Assembly: GCA_965153455.1 (NCBI GenBank)
Contig: OZ234497.1
Span: 14,184,302-14,248,301 of the forward strand
Origin: Sphagnum compactum
Taxonomy: Eukaryota > Bryophyta > Sphagnopsida > Sphagnales
Direction of reading: 5' to 3'
DNA: 64,000 bases
Below the pieces are notes generated by a model, which did not search any database, had not been told where the DNA came from, and saw only the letters and a list, made by a program, of their open reading frames with translations. The translations under genes were made by a program, and so were the position numbers. Positions 12,464 through 24,117 of this stretch are shown here, piece after piece; the stretch's first letter is position 1, and every line of letters starts with the position of its first letter.

Positions 12464-14090
12464 TAAATAGTTGGAGCCACTCACGTGTTGTTATTTTATT
12501 ATTAGCAATTAACTAAGTAGGGTTTATTCCTAAGGGTGTTTTGAGTAACACAATTTAATGATAAGCTTGCAACAATCCAAGAGTTTTTTCTTTATGCATA
12601 TGTGTGGATTGCATTTTTGGGTTATTTGTTAGATTTAGTGGTTATAAAAATGGTTTTGGTTGGGGGTTAATTAGAATGGCTTGGAGTGTAGGTGATTGTT
12701 GATGCAACAACACAAGCAGTCATAACTATCGAAATAGAGATGAATTCATAGTGAAGGAAGAAAAAATTATTTTGCATGACAATGTACAAATATAGGCTAG
12801 CAAGGTCTTGCATTACAAGAAGGTTATGGATGAATGATCTTCAAGCAAGAGAAACATAGGGAACATGTAAGTTAGGTTGGGCATTTGGTGGGTGGGTTCC
12901 ATGGGCCATTTACAACCATGAAGGCCTAGTTGTATGGTGTTATAAGGTGGGGGGGGGGGGGGGGGGTAGATTTTTTGGCAATCCCAAACTGGCTTCCACA
13001 TGTTAGTAATCTATGGGAAGCGCAAGATGCAAAGTTTCACGTGGTATCTAACTACCTTCATAGCACTTAGGCATTTTTCAAGACAACACAAAAACTCTCA
13101 ATGGAAGAGTGGAGTTTTTGTGCCTTGTTGCTGAAGTGGTAGGAGTTGTAATCAAGGATGCAAACAACCATTGTGTGCTTGGAAACTGCAAAAAAAATCT
13201 ATCAATCATCTTGGGTTTGTTTCAAAATGGTGGTTGGTGTAAGGCCATTACTTTAAACCCAACCTCGATCATGCACAGAAAGGCATGGATTACTAAACTA
13301 GATTATTTAGCAATCAAGCATCGCCCAATATGCAACTGCCTTTTCCAATGCTTGGATATTATGGTAGCATCACATGGCTGCATGTACCATTGTTAGTGTA
13401 TGGGACTTGACCTGTAACTATCAAGGAGTTGTGTAAGAGAATCATGCAGATGACTATTTGATCCAATTTGGGTTATCAATGTGGGCCTGAAGCTTATTCA
13501 TGGCAAGCCACCACTTGTTATTGGCAAGCATTATGTGAAGGAAAAAGGTGGGTCTTTGATTGCAATTTGCATGAAGGTGGTGCAAACTAGGGTTTATGTA
13601 TGCGTGCTTAGCTAGGGTTTGTCATTAAAAGTACATATCGACGATTAGACTATAGATGCAAGTTTTGCAAATACCAACAATATGCCTGTAGGAAACATAA
13701 ATCCCATCACTAGGAGATTGAAAAAAAAGGGTTGTCCAGTATTAGATGAGTTTACCCTTGTTGTTTAAAATAAGGGTACTTTTAGTTTGCAATGTGGTTT
13801 GTTTACAATGTTGTAACAAGAGTAGGTTGGTGTATTTTGCAAACAATTTTGGGTGACTAGAGGTTGAATTTACCCCCAAACATGTAAATGGTTGTAGTAG
13901 ATTGTGTTTTCATCTTACATGTGATGAAAGCTTAAAACCTTATTGTAGATACAATTGGTTCTATTAGTTTTTTTGCTATAGATTTTGTAGCTACTGTCTG
14001 TTTTTCCTATAGTAGTTTATGGTTTATAAGAGAAGTAGCAATTGGTGGGGTGTAAGTGTAGTTCCACTTTGTAAGTGGAGGGTAGTTCTG
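12464..14090. other. Intergenic stretch with an 18-G run
   Basis: No family-like ORF; the 95-codon plus-strand ORF at 13109-13396 shows no recognisable motif. An uninterrupted run of 18 G lies at 12949-12966, a candidate for G-quadruplex formation or an assembly or sequencing error site. Confidence 0.5.
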
Positions 14091-14480
14091 ACTAAGGAAT
14101 GCCAAATTTGGGATTAATTATACATAATTTAGTCAATTATTATGAATTAATTAATTAAACTAAATAATTGAGTATTAATCTGAATTAATCAATCTAATTT
14201 AGATAATAAATGACTAATTATTTGAATTTAGATAATTATCTAAATATGATATTATCTAAATAATTAATCTCAATATTAATTATCTACATTCACTAACTAG
14301 CTACTTATAATAATAATAATAAACTATTATTATTATTTTAGATAAATAATTCAAATAATTTATCGTCAAATAATCCAAATAATTAAATTTGGGAATCCAT
14401 ATGGTTAATTATCTAATTTTATCTAAATTAAGATAATTAATATCTAATAACTAACTAATTATTTAGTTAGTTGTACAATT
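14091..14480. repeat. Extremely AT-rich low-complexity block
   Basis: Composed almost entirely of TAATTA, TAAATAAT, TCTAAAT and TTATTA runs, including a TAA/TTA stretch around 14310-14340. No coding or structural RNA signal was seen. Confidence 0.6.
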
Positions 14481-14734
14481 TGCAAAATAAAAAATAAGCA
14501 CAAAGAATGTGGGAAATTATTTTTTAATTGCAACTAATGTGCAACAAAAAACTTTAACCCATAAGTTTTGTTCTTAAATCTCATATCATAAGTTATATAA
14601 AAAATATGTCTTTCTTATGTGTTCACAGTAAAATACATGTGTCAATTTAGGATGAACTCAAAAAAATTACCCTGAAGACAAAACATAAAGTAAAATAAAA
14701 ATATTTACATGATTACTCTTTCATTCACCTATCC

Positions 14735-14880
14735 TTTTACCTTCTAACCTATTTGCCTACCTAGGTAAGTAAGTAGTTAGTCTTACTTTTTAACCTACCT
14801 ATAGGTAATAAGTATGTAGCCTAAGTATGTAGGTATGTTGTACCTACCTAACTTTACCTACTTACCTACCTCTCTATTTA
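14735..14880. repeat. CCTA/TAGG tract
   Basis: Alternating CTACCTAGG, AAGTAAGTAG, ACCTACCTA and TAGGTA phrases, a short member of the dispersed TAGG tract set. Confidence 0.6.
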
Positions 14881-15850
14881 TGCTTATGTATTCCCCAAAT
14901 AGATTTTTATTTTATTTTTTTCCAAAATTCAACTAATATGCCATGTGGTGACTTTCAATTATGCCACATGTCACAATTTTAAAACTATTATAAATGAACA
15001 ATCATAATGGATGGTGGAGACCAATATTTCAAAAAAACATTCACCCAAAAATCCACATTGTGCCATATGTCAGATTTTGATGGATCGATGAAAAATGATA
15101 TCAACATGACGTCACCATGGTAGTTGCAAATTAGTTGCATTAGAGTTACACAATAATTGTTCCTACTTGTCAAATAACACTCACACCCATAAAAATAACC
15201 TAAGTTGCAATGAGTTGCAAAATTTGGTCATTGCAACACAAAAACCCAATTACAAGGCTAGTTGCAAATCATCCCGTTTTTTCATAGTGTTGGTACAACT
15301 TTACATTGTTTGGTGCTCCATTCTTCACCCACATTCAACATTGAACACACACTATTTCATAATGCTTGTCATTTTCATCCCTAACAACATCACGATCTAT
15401 TTTTCCCTCCTTTTCAAAAATGCTTTAGGATTGGAAACCATGCAAGAAAAAAATTTCCTTTCTATGCATCTTGAAAGGGAGTGTATTTTATTGTCTTCAA
15501 AAAAGGCTTCATGTTTTTAGGCCCACAATAATCAAATCTTTTAGATCCTAAGGGACAAGGGGAGTTGGAAGAGATAATCAAACATGGTTAGCCTTCCAAG
15601 TTCTAGACGGCCAAAAGTTTTCCAAGAAAACAACGTTTTTGTGTGGAAGTGGTTTTGATAAAATAATTTATAAAATAGCCTTTCAATATTCAACATAAGA
15701 CCCCATGTGTGATGCATACATTTCATTGACCTATGGCTTCTGATTTTCCTGTGTTCACAAAATTCACCTTCTAGAACTCCAAATATTTTGAGATTCCATT
15801 ACCACTACAATAGATCATGTCCTTTTCCCTATATTTTTTGTAAGAAATTT
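14881..15850. other. Intergenic stretch with a GTTGCAA motif cluster
   Basis: GTTGCAA or GTTGCAT occurs at 15123, 15134, 15204, 15214 and 15261, plus the reverse TTGCAAC near 15231. No protein family is recognisable in the 117-codon plus-strand ORF at 15167-15520. Confidence 0.4.
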
Positions 15851-16431
15851 TAGTCAAAATGGACACCAAACACATTTCAACTCAATAAAAAAAACTAATC
15901 ATTTACAATAGATGGGTGCAAACAAGTTAATAGGAGCCACATTTGCCATTTTGCACAAGTAATATTAAAAAAAAAATCCTTAGAATATTTTGAAAAGAGT
16001 CATTAAAATTTGATGGTGACCTATATATATATATATACATTAACAATATTAGTTCATAAATGTATTATCTAAATACATATTAAAAGAATCTCCTCCAAAA
16101 TATATCCCGTTTAAAGGACTTCCAAAAAATAAGAATCCTTGTAATGTTGAAAAACAAGCATCATAATGTTTAATGAATGTTTTTGAACAATCTACCCTCA
16201 TTAGATTCATTCCAAAATCATACCACATGTTTCCATATTATAAATTAACAACACATTTGGGTAAAATAATTGACCAATTTCCACTTTGAAATTTAAATTT
16301 GACCCAAAAATGTGAAACACAAACCAATTGTTACATTCAAGATGGGTCTTATTAACTTGTTTGCACCTAGGTAGGTGTTGGTATGTCATTCATCTTCATG
16401 CGATTAAAATGTGTCATGTCCATTTTGACTA
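15851..16431. mobile_element. Old foldback/MITE-like element with about 100-bp inverted terminal regions
   Basis: The left end TAGTCAAAATGGACA (from 15851) is mirrored by the right end TGTCCATTTTGACTA (ending 16431). Further in, GGTGCAAACAAGTTAATA at about 15916-15933 is mirrored by TATTAACTTGTTTGCACC at about 16350-16370. The two matching blocks lie at similar distance from the ends, so each arm is about 100 bp, imperfect in the middle. The centre is AT-rich with no coding potential. I could not define a target duplication, so the superfamily is open. Confidence 0.6.
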
Positions 16432-17885
16432 ACTTGCTGGTTTATGTGGCAATATATTATTTCAAATAAAATATTTTAGAAATTAATTTAATATTATATA
16501 ACTAAGAGATCTATAGAAATTTTCAATCGGTCAATGCAATGCTTAGATTTTTAATATTGTTTTAATTTTGAAAATTTCAAAGAGGAATCATCACTTCAAA
16601 CTACATATATATATAATTTTATTTTTGGGCAAGATTGTTGATAGTTAACCAAACGCATGACACATTCTCAAGACCATGTGTGTATATACATACATACATA
16701 TATATATATTTTTTCTTGCCTCATGGTGAATTTTTTTGTAATCACATTAATATAAACACAAGTTTTTTGAATTTTGAGCATCTAAATTTTATGATATAAT
16801 TATTTAATTTCATAATGATTTTTGAGGTTTTTAGAATTTCATCATTTAATTTAATTCTATAATCTATTTCTTTCAAATTTTATTTAGGCCATAAACTCAA
16901 ATACAACACAATATTATTTGATCAATTAATTCTTACATTATGCCACAGAAGACAAAAAAAAGTAAGATGTTTTAATCACAATAATCATATACATGATGAC
17001 AAGTCACAAATTTTATTATATTCTAGTGATTAAATTTAATCATGTTGTTATGAGCATTATGATTTCCACATAGGTTCCCCATGGTCCATGTGTTGCTTGT
17101 AATGTCCTTTAGATTAAAACAAAATTGGACCTCATCAAAACAAACATTGCTATTTTTTGAGTTAATCAAAAGAAAAATAATTAATCACATTAATCAAGTA
17201 ATAATGACTTTATATTAGTCATCTAAGTCATAATTTAGTAGTGAAAAAGGACATGTTTTTGTTGTATTGTACTAATAAATTCTTTGTTTCAACGAACTTT
17301 GAAGCATCATTACCCCAAATAGTATGAAATAAATGGCATGGGCTTTGACACTTCAATTGGTAGCTTGCATCAACTTTGATCATTAAACAATGTAATTGAA
17401 TTGTGGGGCCATATTTGGGATTCTACATTGAATCGATTGGTGAGAATGAATGGAGGATGTGTAACAAGGAAGGTTCATTCACAATTAAGGTTCCGAAAAG
17501 GAACATCTAACTTTTAATGGACTCCAAAGTCAACTTTTGATTTCTTGTCTATATGTATTATAACAATTGTAGTGAGTTGTTGCACGCCAATAAATAAAAT
17601 GATGTCTTGTTAAATTAATAAAAATATTTGAGGTTGTGACATTATTCTATGGATTTTTGTAGTTTGTTTCATGTTGCTTCCTTATTTGTTTTTCGCCCAT
17701 TTTTCATTGTCTCTTTTGATTTGGCCTTTCATTTGTTTGCTTGGAATGGTGACTTGTTGTTGGGTTGCTACCCAACAATTGATGTGCTTGACTTCTTTTA
17801 AGTGAAGGGGCCTTGCACTCCCCACCTTTTTAGGTTTTCCCTTTGTATGAATTGACTAATACTAGAAGAAAAATTGTCATTTTGC
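16432..17885. other. AT-rich intergenic stretch
   Basis: No recognisable gene. It contains TACATA/TATATA microsatellite-like DNA at about 16681-16710. Confidence 0.5.
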
Positions 17886-17931
17886 AATTGTCATATGCAA
17901 TTACTATACCCCATAGTTGCATATGACAATT
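17886..17931. repeat. Perfect 15-bp-arm hairpin
   Basis: AATTGTCATATGCAA (17886-17900) pairs exactly with TTGCATATGACAATT (17917-17931). Inside the 16-nt loop CTAT and ATAG can extend the stem. The arms carry no mismatch in a region where most repeats are heavily mutated. There is no transcript evidence. Confidence 0.6.
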
Positions 17932-19250
17932 TGCACACAACCATTAGTTATATGTGACAGTGTGTGCATGAACAATATATATGGTATGAATTTATTATAA
18001 ATTTGTGTTACTTTATGGGGGTTGCCCATGGTGACATGTGGTAGTTGATCCTTATTTCAAATGTTCATCATTAGTAATAATTAATAATATTTTGGCCATC
18101 CAATAACATTTGAATCAAATTTTGACACATGTTCATTTATTAAGGCCAATTATATGGTGACATATGACATTTAAGCATTACTTCAATATTCATTATTATT
18201 GTTAAATTAATTATATCTAAGCCATCTAATAAAATGTGAATTGAATTTTGATATATGTCCATTTGTGAAGGTCAATTATATGGTGACACATGTTAATTTT
18301 AAAAGTCCATTGATTAATATTTTTTAATTAATTAAGTAGGTTGGCCATAGGTAGGTAGGAGGTAGGTCATAGATAGGTAGCATGGTAGGGTTAGGCTAGT
18401 TAGGTAGGTTTAAAATAATTCAACTTTGTGTTTGGGTTTAGCCTTTAGGGTCAAACCTTTTTCATTGGTTCATTCCAAATGACATTTGGTACTTGGTTTG
18501 TGAACAAGACAAATGCATTTATTTATATAATGCATACACTTAGAATTTAGGGCAAAAAATGTGGGATAAAAAATTTAGTTGCAAGTGTAAGCAATGTAGT
18601 TGCAATTTACATGTAAGTACATCATGCTGCCTATATTGCCATACTAACTTAGTTTACATACTAGCTATATTAATTATATTATAAGTAATACAAATTATTA
18701 GGTAATAATTGGTTAATGAATATTAATATTTGTAATTGTAATTATAGTTATAATAAAATTTTAATAGCTATGATTACCTATAATAGTTAATAATCAATAA
18801 TATTATAATATTATTACCTAATTTATTAAGTTAATAGCTAACTTAGGTCAATAGCTAGCCTAGGTTAAGATACTTATATGTTAATTAATGTATTACCATA
18901 ATAAATATAGTATAATAAAATTAAAGTCATATTGAATAATAATAATAGTTTTAAATATTCATTATTAATATTAATTTAAATCAATATTATGTGATTGAAT
19001 TAAATTATCTAGATATAATGACTAAGTATTATTGTAATCCTATTCTTGATGATGTGTCAATTCTAGAATTTTTTAAAATGGTTATTTTTTGAATTGAATT
19101 CGTACAAAAAAATGAAAATGATTTATGGATTTCATGTTTCTCAAATTTGTCATTTGTAGCAATTGGTCTATAAAAATAAAAATAGAAATAAAAATAGGTG
19201 AGAACAATTGAAATGCAACAAAAATACATGTGAAAAAATGGAAGATCAAA
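17932..19250. other. AT-rich intergenic DNA including a short TAGG tract
   Basis: A TAGGTAGG tract lies at 18335-18410; the rest is TAATA/ATTAAT-rich with no ORF of note. Confidence 0.5.
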
Positions 19251-19898
19251 GGGTGAATGCACATTAAGGTGGTTCATATTTTGAAAAAACAAGAGTCCGC
19301 AAAAGTCCATTCTATAATGTTAAAATTTTGATTATTTTGAGTATCATGGGTTCAATGGCAATAAATCCATGTTTTTTAAAACAATAACATCCACATTAAT
19401 AAGAGCCCAACTACATATTCCAAATATATATGTAATTCTAGAAAAAAATTGAAATTATAAAAAGAAACAATTATGTTAGGGACATATGAAAATACGGCTC
19501 AATTTTGACCATTCAAAAAGTCCGTAATTAGAATTTGGCTATGATTTTTGGGGGAAGATTTTCACATAAAAGTTTATTATTTGATGTTACATCATAAATT
19601 GAGTCACTATAGATAATTTTGAATGGAATTCAATATGAACCATTTTATTTGTTACGATTCTAGTTTATCGACTAGTCCATATTTTTGTACTTCAAAAGTC
19701 CATTGTGAAAAGTGGATGTACTTTTATTAAAAAATAATTACACAGGTATTTTCATAATCAAGTATTTAATGTATAATTCATTGCAAATTCTCAATTTGAT
19801 AAGTTTTATTATTCATTATAGGTGTCCAAAAGAAAGGTCACTTTGAAGAAATGATCATTATGATTCAAAAAGTGAGCCTCCTTAATGTGCATTCACCC
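19251..19898. mobile_element. Non-autonomous DNA transposon, 648 bp, with terminal inverted repeats
   Basis: GGGTGAATGCACATTAAGG (19251-19269) is the exact reverse complement of 19880-19898. The similarity continues imperfectly inward to about 36 bp (TCA..TTTTGAA on both sides). CAAA immediately precedes the left end (19247-19250) and immediately follows the right end (19899-19902), a possible 4-bp target duplication. The interior has no transposase but repeats AAAAGTCC.T-like phrases several times (near 19298, 19513 and 19693), which could be subterminal binding motifs. The short duplication does not fit a standard superfamily cleanly. Confidence 0.65.
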
Positions 19899-19902
19899 CA
19901 AA

Positions 19903-20289
19903 TTCAATTTTTTAATTTCAACTTACTACAAAAAAATAACATAAATATGTACATTTGAAACTTGAACTAATGTGATGTTTTTAAATTTTAAGACAATATT
20001 TTAATGAAATTTATAAAATTGAAGATAGGTGAATTTTAATTATATAATATTTAATATAGTAAAAATTAATATAATACAATGTACACTTTAGACTTAAAGC
20101 ATTATAAATTTTGATGTGATTATGAAACAAAAAAATGAAATGAATTGAATAATGATATTTTAAAGATGTACTTCTATAATCAAATTCATTATGAAATTAT
20201 TTAATTATGTAATAAATTTATAATCTGTGATATCCAAAAAATGTGTGTGTTTATATATTTTGTGATAACAATTTTTATTACCATGCAAA
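19903..20289. other. AT-rich intergenic DNA
   Basis: Nothing recognisable. Confidence 0.4.
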
Positions 20290-20355
20290 ATGGTGGTTGG
20301 AATGGTAAAGGTGTCGAGTTGTGGATGAGAAGGTGAAGGTTCAAATTTTGGTAAA
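20290..20355 (+). repeat. tRNA-like SINE head
   Basis: TGGTGGTTGGAATGGTAAAG (A-box-like) is followed about 30 nt later by AAGGTTCAAATTTTGG (B-box-like), the spacing expected in a tRNA-derived head. Confidence 0.5.
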
Positions 20356-20939
20356 CATGTTGTGATTGTAACATCATAATCGTGATTTTTCATGGGTTTA
20401 GTGAACTATGGATGATTCCATTAAAGTACCAACAAAACTGGGTGTTGGAGTCACAATAGTTTTGACTCATCCATAATTCAATCCAAAAATAAATTGAAAA
20501 TTTAAGAGATATTATTATAATTAGTATTAAATAATTTTACAAAAATTATAAAATTAGTATTGCCATGTCAACTAGTAGTTTTAATCATCTTAATCAAATA
20601 GAGTTAATCAAATGTTTTGGCATAAACAAGTAGCCCAATCTAACTCAAGACAATTTTTTTCATTTTCTATTGTGATTGAAGTTTTAATCATAAAAAACTA
20701 GCTTAAAAACCATGTTATGTAATAATGTACTAATCGTGTTTCACCATACACATGGACACAAAATGAATGATATTGACAACTTTAAATATGTGTTGGTTAA
20801 GATATTGTGTTGTAACATGTTTGATTTTTTTTTACTCATTAATATTTATGGGAAACAAAATATAAGACTCCATTAGGGATTACTTCCTTTTCATCCTAAG
20901 TGATGCACTTTAAAAGATTTGAACCCTAATAATGGCCTA

Positions 20940-21130
20940 TTAAATATGCTAGGTAGTAGCTTAAAGTACTTTAGTAGCCTAGGTTAGTTTAGTACTATCC
21001 TAGTAACCTAAATATTTTAGAGTACCTAAAATAACATTATTTTAACCTAGAAAATGTAGCCTAGGTGGTTTAGAATAGCCTAGAGTAGGCTAAGTATTTT
21101 AGAACAACCTATGGTAGCTTGGAGTAGTCT
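20940..21130. repeat. CCTA/TAGG tract
   Basis: Imperfect TAGCCTAG, AGTAGCTTA and TTTAGAGTA phrases. It continues in style with the larger tract at 21940-22600. Confidence 0.6.
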
Positions 21131-21939
21131 AGTCTTGGGGGTGTGCTTTTTTTTTTTGGATTAAAAAACAACTTGAGTAAAATTATAGGCTCCCATAGAT
21201 TGGTTGTTGGGTAAAATTTTTAATTTAACTAGTTTTATAATAGGATTATGTTGATTATGAAAATCCAAATATAATTAATATAAGATATGCATTATTGACC
21301 CCCAAAAAATGATAATATGAAAATTATAATACATATTAGATGTAGTAGGTTCAATTAGTAGCATGAAGACAAGGTAATTTATATTGAAAATTGAGAGTCG
21401 ATAAGGTATCATTAATGAGGTGGTATTAAGGACAAGGGGTTGATGAAGGCCCATATGTAAAAAATTGATGTTTCATTTCTTGGGTTGTAAGGCACACCTT
21501 GTTTGTTTTGATTTTAGAACCCAAAAACATCATTGTCTCTTAATCCTTTTTCCCATGGAAACCAACCAAATCTTCATTGTTTCCAATGATTTTGTGGGTG
21601 CCGAACATGGTTTTCATCATTAAAATCTAATTTGGTATTGAAATGTTTGATGATATGTTTTAAAGTTAAATTTGTACATTTCATGCATAATCACCTTACT
21701 TCTTTCATCACTTTTCACAGCATCAACTAAAGCTAAAACTTCAAAAAATATATATGGTGTGTAAATTCAATGCAAACATAAAATTTTAATTAAGTTTATG
21801 ATGGATTAAATATATAGATATTATATATTTAGTTTATAATAGGGTGGGAGAAATTGAAGCTCCGTAACATAATAGCCCCCAAACAATGTCCTCTTTACCA
21901 CACATAGTGAAAAAAAAACACATAGTGACCTTTCCTAGA
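21131..21939. other. AT-rich intergenic DNA
   Basis: No recognisable gene or repeat border. Confidence 0.4.
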
Positions 21940-22600
21940 ATCTAGTGTAACCTAGCTATTTTAAGTAGCATTATGTAGTTTAGTAGTAGCCTAATAACCT
22001 AGTTATTCTAAAGTAGCCTAATAGTACCTTAGAGTAACTAGGCTACTCTAACTAGTCCAACCTAGGTTGGTAGGGTAAGTTATTTAAGCTAGCCTAAGCT
22101 AGGTTTCCTAAGCTATTTTAGCATAGGAAGGTAGCTACTCTAACCTAAGTGGTAGTGTAACTAGGCTAGGCTTTTAGGTAAGTTAGAAAAGAATGTTGAT
22201 CAAACTACGTGATGACATTTGAATTATCATTTGATAAAAAAATGATGCAATGGAGAAGCACTTGTTTTTGCAATGTGAAGGTGAGAGGTTCAAGTCCTCA
22301 TACTTGCAATCTATATGCCTAAGCTAGAACCATGGTTAACTAGTTATTTAGCCTAGGCTAGCTAACCATGCTAGGTTAGGCTAGGTTGCTTAGGCTACTT
22401 TCTAAACTAGATTTTTAGCCTAGGGTAGGTTGCTTGTCTTGTAGCCTAGTAGGCTAGAATAGCTTAATAATATCCTAGTACATAGCCTATAATGTCCTAG
22501 TAGTAGCCTTATAACCTAGAGTGACCTTAGAATATTAGTAGGTAGGGTAGCTTAGAATAGCCTAGTAGTAGCTCAGAGTAACTAGTAGCTTAGGTTAATG
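21940..22600. repeat. Long CCTAG/CTAGG tract, interrupted by a tRNA-like head
   Basis: Dense GTAGCCTAG, CTAGGCTA and TAGTAGCC phrases on both sides of the insertion-like segment 22190-22320, which holds a tRNA-like head. The interruption suggests that a SINE landed in a pre-existing tract. Confidence 0.6.
22242..22305 (+). repeat. tRNA-like SINE head
   Basis: ATGATGCAATGGAGAAGCAC is A-box-like and GAGAGGTTCAAGTCCTC contains an intact B box (GGTTCAAGTCC). The distance between them is tRNA-like. No tail was defined. Confidence 0.55.
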
Positions 22601-22710
22601 ATTCCGGTAAATGTGACTGCAGTCATTTAGGACTCCGCAAATATGTTCACTACACTTGGTAAGAGTGAGGAGTCCAAGTTGACTATATAATCATGGAGTC
22701 ACATGTGTTT

Positions 22711-22736
22711 GAAACCACTACATTTATAGTGGTTTC
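22711..22736. repeat. Short perfect hairpin
   Basis: GAAACCACTA (22711-22720) pairs with TAGTGGTTTC (22727-22736) across a 6-nt loop. It is too short to assign a function. Confidence 0.5.
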
Positions 22737-23706
22737 CTTAGTCACATATCCCATTTTTTGACCTAATGTTATGCATATGCGAGGAAGGTATTACGTGTGC
22801 GCTTCTGCTTTGTCTGTTTATTTTTTGGAATGTGCAAGGCTGAGAGACTTGTCACTTCTTGTTTTTGAACCAAATTAGTATGTGAACAAAGTGCAGGTAT
22901 ATGGATCTGGAATTGGAGATTGATACGGTGGTTGTGGTCAATTGGTGATGGCGAGTGTCAGTTGTCCTCCATTTCTACTGTGTACATGATTGCCCAGCGT
23001 ACATTTTCATGTGATCAGAAACTCATCCAGCAAGCTTCTAGATATAAGATTTGTCATGTGCTTGGATGAAATTGATGGTCTGAGCTGGATCTAACTTTCA
23101 GAGTGTGCAGAAGCATTTGTATGCCCAGGTACATTGGCATGGTATGAAGGCTACAGGTAATATTTACAGGCTGAAATATTTCATATGAAATATTTCTTCC
23201 ATAAGTTCCAAATGTCGAACTTAATTTGATAGGAAAATGTAACAAACAATATCATTCTTTAGCACTTGAACTCCATGGGCATTTGCACTTGATAATGTCA
23301 TGGCTCCATGAACATTGGAAATTGATGCTACTGTACCAATTTGGGACCATGCTGAAATTGCACAAGTCATGTTTTTCTTGTCTTCTTGCACATGTTTTTC
23401 GGCCTCGCATGGTTCTGCATTAAAACCATGCAGCGTGGTTCTACAGGAACTTTTTATTCTGCAAATGAACTTAGTAATGTTCTTTTAATTAAATATATAT
23501 ATATTTTGCTCTGTAGGAGCTCAGAAGATTCGAAGCCTAAACTCTTCAAGTATAGAGCGTGCCACCAACCACGGGCAAAAGGTTCATGAACTTAAAAAAT
23601 GGTGTTTTCTTTCTTATTTGAATAACTTTGACAGTCCAAAAGTCAAACCCTGCGGCAGAACCACACACGGTTCTCCTCAGGGCTGCACTGTCAGGCCCAG
23701 AAAGGG
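22737..23706. other. Mid-GC intergenic stretch, no recognised gene
   Basis: Less AT-rich than the preceding 20 kb, with several CAG/GTA splice-like strings (near 22894, 23128 and 23154), but no reading frame of recognisable content. It could be transcribed non-coding DNA; the sequence alone does not show it. Confidence 0.35.
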
Positions 23707-23714
23707 CGCTGGAC

Positions 23715-24109
23715 CAAGGGTGGTGAAAACCTGATTTTTTCCGCCCGACAAATCGGGTTTAAGGTTTAAATGAATAAAACTCGATTTCTGGGTATTAAAA
23801 CCATGGTTTTATTCCAGGTAACACTAATCGAGGTCGGCATGATCGGAATCACTCTCGCTGGTATAGTCGTCGCTCGTCGGACAGCTGTAGAACGTACCCA
23901 TTTTGCTCTTGATGAACAGTGACTGCCAATTGCCCACCTCTGAAGTTCAGAGTTCTGAACACGGAGTGGGTTGCCCTCTTTCGCAGTCCGCACCCTATTA
24001 AAACTCGAGTTTCAAAATAAAACCCAATTTTGTGCGATCTCAGACAATCGGGTTTTATATTAAAACCTTAAATAACCCGATTGCAAAAACCCAGGGTCTG
24101 CCACCCCTG
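23715..24109. mobile_element. Young hAT-type non-autonomous element (395 bp) with 8-bp target duplication
   Basis: The left end CAAGGGTGGTG and the right end CCACCCCTG (reverse complement CAGGGGTGG) are hAT-like termini. CGCTGGAC stands immediately outside both ends (23707-23714 and 24110-24117), a perfect 8-bp target duplication as made by hAT transposases. Inverted similarity reaches inward about 80 bp (AATCGGGTTT, TAAGGTTT, TAAAACTCGA on the left against mirrored AATCGGGTTTTA, TTAAGGTTTTA and CTCGAGTTT on the right). The interior is CpG-rich compared with its surroundings and has no transposase; the 75-codon minus-strand ORF inside has no recognisable domain. The element must depend on a transposase made elsewhere. 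Confidence 0.85.
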
Positions 24110-24117
24110 CGCTGGAC

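Noticed and set aside
13109-13396. 95-codon plus-strand ORF
   Set aside because: No recognisable motif, in CpG-poor AT-rich DNA, with no promoter or neighbour evidence.
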